A DNA stretch of 64,000 nucleotides, taken from the NCBI RefSeq assembly GCF_012927105.1, contig NZ_JABBFV010000003.1, forward strand, positions 273,990-337,989, given 5' to 3'. This document shows, piece after piece, positions 58,955 to 64,000 of the stretch (within the stretch, counting starts at the first letter, position 1; each line of letters starts with the position of its first letter). The DNA comes from Sphingobium psychrophilum (GTDB lineage Bacteria > Pseudomonadota > Alphaproteobacteria > Sphingomonadales > Sphingomonadaceae). The position numbers were made by a program, and so were the translations under genes. The notes under the pieces are model-generated. The model did no database searches. It saw only the letters and a program-made list of their open reading frames with translations, and had not been told where the DNA came from.

Positions 58955-59761
58955 CTAGTTATCCAGCGCGATGTCCGGTGCGTCTTCGGCCTTCATGCCG
59001 ATGACGTTATAGCCCGCATCGACATGGTGGATTTCACCGGTCACCCCCGATGCCAGGTCCGACAGCAGGTACAGGCCAGCGCCGCCCACATCTTCGATCG
59101 TGACGTTCCGGCGCAGCGGCGAGTTCAGCTCGTTCCATTTGAGGATATAGCGGAAATCGCCGATGCCGCTGGCGGCCAGCGTCTTGATCGGTCCGGCGGA
59201 AATCGCGTTGACGCGGATATTTTCCGGCCCCAGATCCATCGCCAGATATTTGACGGAGGTTTCCAGCGCCGCCTTCGCCACGCCCATGACGTTATAATGG
59301 GGGATGACCTTTTCCGCGCCATAATAGGACAGGGTCAGGATGCTGCCACCGTTGGGCATCAAAGCGCGCGCGCGCTTCGTGACTGCCACAAAACTGTAAG
59401 CAGACACGTTCATGGTCAGCAGGAAATTCTCCAGGCTGGTGTCGACATATAGGCCGCGCAGCTCGTTCTTGTCGGAAAAGCCGATCGCATGGACGACGAA
59501 GTCGAGGCCGCCCCAACGTGCTTCGATCTCGGCAAAGGCCGCGTCCAGCTTGTCCATGTCGGTGACGTCGCAGTCGATGAGGAAATCCGACCCGACCTGT
59601 TCCGCCAGCGGCCGCACCCGCTTCGCCAGCGCGTCGCCCTGGTAGGAAAAGGCCAGTTCCGCGCCATGCGCGTGCAATTGCTGGGCAATGCCCCAGGCGA
59701 GCGACTTGTCGTTCGCCAGCCCCATGATGAGGCCGCGTTTTCCTGCCATCAAGCCGTTCAT
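58955..59761 (-). CDS. fabI: Enoyl-[acyl-carrier-protein] reductase FabI
   Basis: 268 aa, NADH-dependent last step of fatty-acid elongation. Cofactor region GLANDKSLAWGIA, then VVHAIGFSDKNELRG. The catalytic Tyr/Lys set lies in LTLSYYGAEKVIPHYNVMG and the adjoining VAKAALE, and SAGPIKTLAASGI follows; all residues of a typical FabI are present. ATG 59761 overlaps the stop of the yihY-like gene by four bases. The preceding and following genes suggest one transcript yihY-fabI-DUF4160-DUF2442-aroC. Confidence 0.96.
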   Translation of the reverse strand: MNGLMAGKRGLIMGLANDKSLAWGIAQQLHAHGAELAFSYQGDALAKRVRPLAEQVGSDFLIDCDVTDMDKLDAAFAEIEARWGGLDFVVHAIGFSDKNELRGLYVDTSLENFLLTMNVSAYSFVAVTKRARALMPNGGSILTLSYYGAEKVIPHYNVMGVAKAALETSVKYLAMDLGPENIRVNAISAGPIKTLAASGIGDFRYILKWNELNSPLRRNVTIEDVGGAGLYLLSDLASGVTGEIHHVDAGYNVIGMKAEDAPDIALDN

Positions 59762-60723
59762 ATCGTCGTTCCGTTCCCTGGGTCTTTCGCCGCCGCCTCC
59801 AGTTCCTCTTCGGGAAATTCCGCCAGCGCCGCATTCAATTCCGCGCCAATTACCACGCCAAGCCCAACGAGAAAGAAAAAAATGAGGCTGATCATCACGC
59901 CCGCCAGGCTGCCATAGGTGCGACCATAGCCGCCCAGCAGCGACAGGGTCGGCGGCAACAGCAGGACGGTGCCATACCACCAGAGCGATGTCGCCACCGC
60001 GCCGGGCCATTTGGGGAAGCGGCGGGACTTGTAGAGGGTAGGCGTCAAGGCCGCGAACAACGACCATAGCGCCAGGCAGGTGATCGCCATCGGCACCAGC
60101 TTGGCCGATGCGACCAGACCGATGGCGTCATCCGCCCAGGGCAGAATATTGGTGAGGAATTGGTCGAGGCCAGTGATCGCGACCTGCAACGAGAAGGCGA
60201 ACATCAGTGCGAAGACGCTGACCAGCGTAATGCCGATCGCGCCCAGGCGATAGCGCCAGAAGGGCTTGGTGCTTTTGGTGCCATAGGCGCGGCGCAATAT
60301 GTCGCGGATCGTTTCGATCAGACTGCCCACCGTCCACAGGCCGACGAGGCCGCCGAGCCACAACAACGGCCCGCTGCGCGCGGTCAGCACGTCGCTGATC
60401 GGCTGGCGCACCACATCGGCGACGCCGCGCGGGACCGTCGTCAGGAAGGCGTTGACCGCCTGCACCCCGTCATGGGTGCGACCAAAGATGCTGGCTACCG
60501 CCGCCGCGACGATGAAGAAGGGAAACAGCGTCATCAGCGACAGATAGGCGAGGTTCCCGGCGTGGATGAAGCCGTCGCTATAGGTGCCAACCGCGACCCG
60601 CTTTGCCACCTCGAAAATATGCGATCCCGGCCTGACCCGGTCCATCTGCCGATGGAAGTGCGCGCGCGCGCCATGCCCATGCTGACGACGGGATTCGGGC
60701 GACAGGGGCGATGGCATCGGCAT
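59758..60723 (-). CDS. YihY/BrkB-family membrane protein
   Basis: 321 aa with about six membrane helices (starting AYLSLMTLFPFFIVAAAVAS, later VLLLPPTLSLLGGYG and AGVMISLIFFFLVGLGVVIG). The cytoplasmic N-terminus is His/Arg-rich and the C-terminus acidic. The family is widespread and has no proven biochemical activity; it is not an RNase despite older naming. It is coupled by four bases to fabI and starts 15 bases after the DnaJ-like gene stop, so it may be in the same operon. Confidence 0.87.
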   Translation of the reverse strand: MPMPSPLSPESRRQHGHGARAHFHRQMDRVRPGSHIFEVAKRVAVGTYSDGFIHAGNLAYLSLMTLFPFFIVAAAVASIFGRTHDGVQAVNAFLTTVPRGVADVVRQPISDVLTARSGPLLWLGGLVGLWTVGSLIETIRDILRRAYGTKSTKPFWRYRLGAIGITLVSVFALMFAFSLQVAITGLDQFLTNILPWADDAIGLVASAKLVPMAITCLALWSLFAALTPTLYKSRRFPKWPGAVATSLWWYGTVLLLPPTLSLLGGYGRTYGSLAGVMISLIFFFLVGLGVVIGAELNAALAEFPEEELEAAAKDPGNGTTI

Positions 60724-60738
60724 GGATGGCCTAACGCA

Positions 60739-61650
60739 TCACACGCCCAGATGGGCGCGCACCGGCCGTTCGTCCTGCCAGCTTTCGACCAGCGCCTTGA
60801 TCGCCGGGTCGTCGGCCGGCACGTCGATCTGGATCGTCACCAGCTGGTCGCCGCGCTGGCCATCCTTGCCGGTAAAGCCCTTGCCGCGCAGGCGCAGCGT
60901 CTTGCCGGAGGATGTACCCGCGGTCACGCCCAGCATCACCGGCCCGTCCACGGTCGGCACCTTGACCTTGCCGCCCTTCACCGCCTCATCGAGCGTGATG
61001 GGCAGGTCGAGCAGCACATTGTCGCCGTCGCGCGTGAAGAAGGGGTGCGGCTTGACCTCGATCGTGACGATCGCATCGCCCGCCCCGCCCGGCCCGGCCT
61101 GCCCCTTGCCCGAGAGGCGCATCTGGGTGCCGCTTTCCACCCCGGCGGGCAGCTTCAGGTCGATGGTCTTGCCGTCCTGCAAGGTGATCCGCTGGGGCGC
61201 GAGGGTCGCCGCATCGGTGAACTGCACCGCCAGCCGATAGGCGACATTGGCGCCCTTTGACGGCGGCGCCTGCCGACCGAAACCGCCGCCCGCGCCCGCA
61301 CGACGGCCCGCGCCACCGAACAGCCCTTCGAAAATATCGCCGAAATCCGCGCCGCCCGGCTGGCCACCACCGGGCTGACCGCGAAAACCACCACCGCCGC
61401 CGCCATAGCCGAAGGGGGCTGCCGGATTGCCATCGCCGTCAATCTCCCCCCGGTCGAAACGGGCGCGCTTGTCCTTGTCGGACAGCAGGTCATAGGCGTT
61501 GGTCACGGCGGAAAACTTGTCCGCCGCCTTCGGGTTATCCTTGTTCTTGTCGGGGTGCAGTTCCTTGGCGAGCTTGCGATAGGCGGATTTGATCTCCGCC
61601 TCGGTCGCGCTGCGCGTCACACCCAAAAGGGAATAGGGATCGGCCATCAT
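60739..61650 (-). CDS. DnaJ/CbpA-like co-chaperone
   Basis: 303 aa. J domain at the N-terminus (MADPYSLLGVTRSATEAEIK, then LAKELHPDKNKDNPKA) with the HPD motif, a Gly/Phe-rich linker (about residues 75-125), then the two C-terminal substrate-binding domains, without the zinc-finger cysteines of true DnaJ. This is a class-II/CbpA-type J protein that stimulates DnaK. It may start at MM or at the second Met. It heads the run toward yihY and fabI. Confidence 0.92.
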   Translation of the reverse strand: MMADPYSLLGVTRSATEAEIKSAYRKLAKELHPDKNKDNPKAADKFSAVTNAYDLLSDKDKRARFDRGEIDGDGNPAAPFGYGGGGGGFRGQPGGGQPGGADFGDIFEGLFGGAGRRAGAGGGFGRQAPPSKGANVAYRLAVQFTDAATLAPQRITLQDGKTIDLKLPAGVESGTQMRLSGKGQAGPGGAGDAIVTIEVKPHPFFTRDGDNVLLDLPITLDEAVKGGKVKVPTVDGPVMLGVTAGTSSGKTLRLRGKGFTGKDGQRGDQLVTIQIDVPADDPAIKALVESWQDERPVRAHLGV

Positions 61651-61737
61651 TCTACCTGTTGCACAAAAGCATCACTTGCCGACTATGTGGACGATGCCGC
61701 GCCGACATTCAAGCCGGGGATGTCCCCGAATGCCTGC

Positions 61738-61757
61738 CATACCCCGCATGGGGTATG
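61738..61757. promoter_or_regulatory. Palindrome before the predicted outer-membrane protein
   Basis: CATACCCC/GGGGTATG around GCAT, an 8-bp perfect stem, 74 bases before the ATG at 61831, with a smaller hairpin CGGGG/CCCCG at 61716-61729. Confidence 0.45.
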
Positions 61758-61830
61758 CGCATAACCCTTTGGCCTGTTACCGACCTACCGCCCGCCGGGG
61801 GATGGCGGGACAATTGGGGGCTTAACATAT

Positions 61831-63177
61831 ATGCAGAAATTTGGATGGAGCGCGCTTGGCGCCGTAGCAGCGCTGTGGGCGATCGCACCTGTCGCACAGG
61901 CGCAGGTCGGGCCGCCGCCGCCCTCGCCGCAGCAGTTGGACGACATTGAAAGCCTGTTCCGCATCGGCGTGACGCTGGGCGTGGGTGGCGGCGCGACGAT
62001 CACCGACAGCTATGGCCTGGACATCGCCAATGACGGCCAGGATTTCATGAATCCGCAGCGGCTGCGCGAACGCTATGGCGCGCGCTACAACGACCGGCTG
62101 CCGGTCAGCGGCGTGATCGATTTTCGCGGCCTGCCCATTTATGGTTTCTACGACACCAACAGCGCGGTGTTCCGCATCGCCATCCCCGCGCTCGATGCGG
62201 AAGGCGAAGTCTATCAGAATCGCTTCAACGGGGTGACGCGCCAGGCGTCCTACGACCTGTTCGACAGCTATCTCAACGATATCGACAGCGCAGAGGCCGA
62301 ACGGCTGGTCCGCCTTCTGCTCAAGTCGCTGGCGCGCTATTCGCCGGTCGATCCGCTCGCGGGCAATCCCGGTTCGGTGCAGAGCGGCCTGGTCCGATCG
62401 AGCCTGGACCTGTCGTCGGGCGATTCGGCGATCGAGCAGGATGCGGCCAATAGCGGCGGCACCAACACGGCGGGCGACCCCTGGATCATGGGCGCCAATT
62501 ATAGCGGCGGATCGTCGAATGGCGGCCGTTACGACTTCATGCGGGTAGACGGGCGCGTCGCCCGCAGCTTTCGCCTGACCGAAGGCGGCCGCGCGTTGCT
62601 GAAATTCGACCTGCCGGTCAGCTATTCGGAAGTGAACGGCGCGCGCGCCGCCACCGCCCAGTTCGGCGTAGGCGTAGAATTTCCGGTCATCGCGCGCCGC
62701 TGGTCGCTGGAGCCGCGTGTGGGCTATGGCATCACGGCGTCGGATCAGCTGGGATCGGTCGGCAACATGTTGTCGACCACCATCGCCAGCCGCTATGTGC
62801 TCGATGGTCTGGGCCGCGGGCGGCTCGTGATCGGCAACATGGTCGGCTATACCACAACGCTGAGCACCGGCATCACTGGCTACAACGTCAATCCGGGCTT
62901 GAAGAACTGGGCGTTCCGCAACGGCCTGGCCTATGACCTGCCGCTCAAATTCCGCGGCCTGGGGCGCAACACGTCGGCGCGGGTCAGCTATACGTTGACC
63001 AACTATGCCGGCGACAAGCTCTATTATGACACTTTCCATGAAGTGACGCTGTCGCTGGGCCTGCGCGGCCGTGAGGAAAGCGCGCGCAACGCCCGCGACC
63101 TCATCCGCCTGAACATGAACCTGATCAAAGCGGGCAGCTATACCAGCTGGTCGGCGGGCCTTGGCTTCCGCTTCTGA
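61831..63177 (+). CDS. Exported protein, predicted outer-membrane beta-barrel
   Basis: 448 aa with a signal peptide (MQKFGWSALGAVAALWAIAP, then AQA). The mature protein has no membrane helices but many alternating strands in the second half (GVGVEFPVIARRWSLEPRVG, VSYTLTNYAGDKLYYDTF, SLGLRGREESARNARDLIR) and ends with F (AGLGFRF), as outer-membrane barrels do. I do not recognise the family. The N-terminal half includes acidic and Gly-rich stretches. It stands alone between the dnaJ-like gene and pdxH. Confidence 0.72.
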   Translation: MQKFGWSALGAVAALWAIAPVAQAQVGPPPPSPQQLDDIESLFRIGVTLGVGGGATITDSYGLDIANDGQDFMNPQRLRERYGARYNDRLPVSGVIDFRGLPIYGFYDTNSAVFRIAIPALDAEGEVYQNRFNGVTRQASYDLFDSYLNDIDSAEAERLVRLLLKSLARYSPVDPLAGNPGSVQSGLVRSSLDLSSGDSAIEQDAANSGGTNTAGDPWIMGANYSGGSSNGGRYDFMRVDGRVARSFRLTEGGRALLKFDLPVSYSEVNGARAATAQFGVGVEFPVIARRWSLEPRVGYGITASDQLGSVGNMLSTTIASRYVLDGLGRGRLVIGNMVGYTTTLSTGITGYNVNPGLKNWAFRNGLAYDLPLKFRGLGRNTSARVSYTLTNYAGDKLYYDTFHEVTLSLGLRGREESARNARDLIRLNMNLIKAGSYTSWSAGLGFRF

Positions 63178-63281
63178 TCCTGACACGCGATCCGGGGTGG
63201 CCGCTCGCCGCCCCGAATGGCGCTTCGCCTGATCGACAACGGCGTATCGACAGCAGCGGGGCCGCCGCTTAAGGGTCGGGC

Positions 63282-63857
63282 ATGACCGATCCCTTCACCC
63301 TGTTCGACGAGTGGTACGCGCAGGCGCGCGACACCGAAATCAACGATAGCAACGCCATGGCGCTGGCCACCGCCGATGCGCGCGGGCGGCCGTCCGTCCG
63401 CATGGTGCTGCTCAAGGGCCATGGCCCCGACGGTTTCGTCTTCTACACCAATTTCGAAGGGCGCAAGGCGGGCGATCTGCTGGAAAACCCCCATGCCGCG
63501 CTGCTTTTCCACTGGAAATCGCTGCGCCGCCAGATCCGCATCGAAGGGGCGGTCGGCCCGGTCGACGATGCCACCGCCGACGCCTATTTCGCGACCCGCA
63601 GCCGTGACAGCCAGCTGGGCGCCTGGGCATCCGACCAGTCCCGCCCCCTGCCCGACCGGCAGACCTTCATGGACCGGTTCGACACGGTCAGCGCCCGCTT
63701 CGAAGGCGGCCCGGTGCCGCGCCCGCCGCACTGGTCGGGCTTCCGCCTCACCCCCGAACGGATCGAGTTCTGGCAGGATCGCGAACATCGGCTGCACGAA
63801 CGCCGCCTGTTCGAACGGGCCGGCGACAGATGGAGCGAAGGGCTGCTCTACCCCTGA
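63282..63857 (+). CDS. pdxH: Pyridoxamine 5'-phosphate oxidase PdxH
   Basis: 191 aa, slightly shorter than the E. coli enzyme. FMN-dependent oxidation of PNP/PMP to PLP. Motifs: ATADARGRPSVRMVLLKGHG, FYTNFEGRKAGDLLENPHAA, RRQIRIEGAVGPVDDATADA, and the C-terminal PRPPHWSGFRLTPERIEFWQ and HERRLFERAGDRWSEGLLYP regions. All expected parts are present. No PLP riboswitch-like feature was seen upstream. Confidence 0.95.
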   Translation: MTDPFTLFDEWYAQARDTEINDSNAMALATADARGRPSVRMVLLKGHGPDGFVFYTNFEGRKAGDLLENPHAALLFHWKSLRRQIRIEGAVGPVDDATADAYFATRSRDSQLGAWASDQSRPLPDRQTFMDRFDTVSARFEGGPVPRPPHWSGFRLTPERIEFWQDREHRLHERRLFERAGDRWSEGLLYP

Positions 63858-64000
63858 GCGGGCACGGCTAAGAGTCTTCTGTGGTTGCCGCCCGTGAGGC
63901 AAGAAGTTTTTGAACCGGTGAACAGGTGATCGAGCGCGGTCTTCTGTCAGGCCTTTGATTGCAGCGTTTTCCAGAAGCCGCTGGCCGGTATGGTGATCCG
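63858..64000. other. Right edge of the window, unassigned
   Basis: 143 bases after pdxH. No complete ORF was found. An open minus-strand frame runs in from the right edge, but its residues match nothing I recognise. It may be the end of a gene or element truncated by the window. Confidence 0.4.

Noticed and set aside
63138..63902. Minus-strand ORF of 254 codons across pdxH
   Set aside because: Shadow of pdxH; no motif or ribosome site.
1..64000. Search for CRISPR arrays, tRNA and rRNA genes, prophage or integrase genes
   Set aside because: No regularly spaced direct repeats, cloverleaf-like sequences or recognisable rRNA, integrase or phage genes were seen.

Overview
The window reads as a GC-rich alphaproteobacterial chromosome, most likely a sphingomonad (Sphingobium/Sphingomonas/Novosphingobium type). 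The basis is the mix of two large TonB-dependent receptors, a TPR-sulfotransferase next to one of them, a FucP-type sugar permease, DUF1176 and NupC proteins, several families of short inverted repeats of the kind scattered through sphingomonad genomes, and gene content dominated by ordinary core genes. I see no rRNA, tRNA, CRISPR array, prophage or plasmid replication genes. The species was not identified.

Layout. 0-12.7 kb: cobalamin adenosyltransferase, a diguanylate cyclase, an ergothioneine pair (egtB-egtD), a HAD phosphatase, a DUF1176 protein, a nucleoside transporter, a lipoprotein intradiol-dioxygenase homologue, a two-component system, and small regulatory or membrane proteins including a LuxR-type regulator with a C-terminal membrane anchor. 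12.5-22.7 kb: typA, a class V aminotransferase-like protein, an S10 serine carboxypeptidase, a telA-xpaC-like pair, kup and three small ORFs. 22.7-38.8 kb: an arabinan/L-arabinose utilisation locus with a TonB receptor, GH51 and two GH43 enzymes, another glycoside hydrolase, a FucP-type permease, mutarotase, L-arabinose 1-dehydrogenase, an SMP-30 lactonase, a FAH-fold AraD1/GguC-like protein and a FadR-type GntR regulator. A repeated AT-rich motif built around ACTCCGACA lies before several of these genes and is a candidate operator. 38.8-43.2 kb: a TetR regulator followed by an aromatic-amine-dehydrogenase-like cluster in the order B-E-D-A-cytochrome c, with no mauG. 43.2-52.1 kb: L,D-transpeptidase, a coiled-coil lipoprotein, a TonB receptor divergent from a TPR-sulfotransferase, then lptB-rpoN. 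52.2-52.55 kb: a 375-bp unit, bounded by 32-bp perfect inverted repeats, that carries only a GIY-YIG endonuclease gene with an apparent frameshift near its start. 52.6-64 kb: serine hydrolase, PhzF protein, SLC13 permease, aroC with a DUF2442/DUF4160 pair wedged upstream, fabI, yihY-like, a DnaJ-type co-chaperone, a predicted outer-membrane barrel protein and pdxH.

How it fits together. The sugar locus would bring arabino-oligosaccharides across the outer membrane (TonB receptor), trim them in the periplasm (GH51/GH43), import L-arabinose (FucP-like MFS) and oxidise it by the non-phosphorylating route (1-dehydrogenase, then lactonase). The L-arabonate dehydratase and the alpha-ketoglutarate semialdehyde dehydrogenase needed to finish the route are not in the window. 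The amine dehydrogenase genes form a separate periplasmic oxidation module. The feature most worth following up is the repeat-bounded GIY-YIG unit: a REP-like doublet whose only cargo is a nuclease gene.
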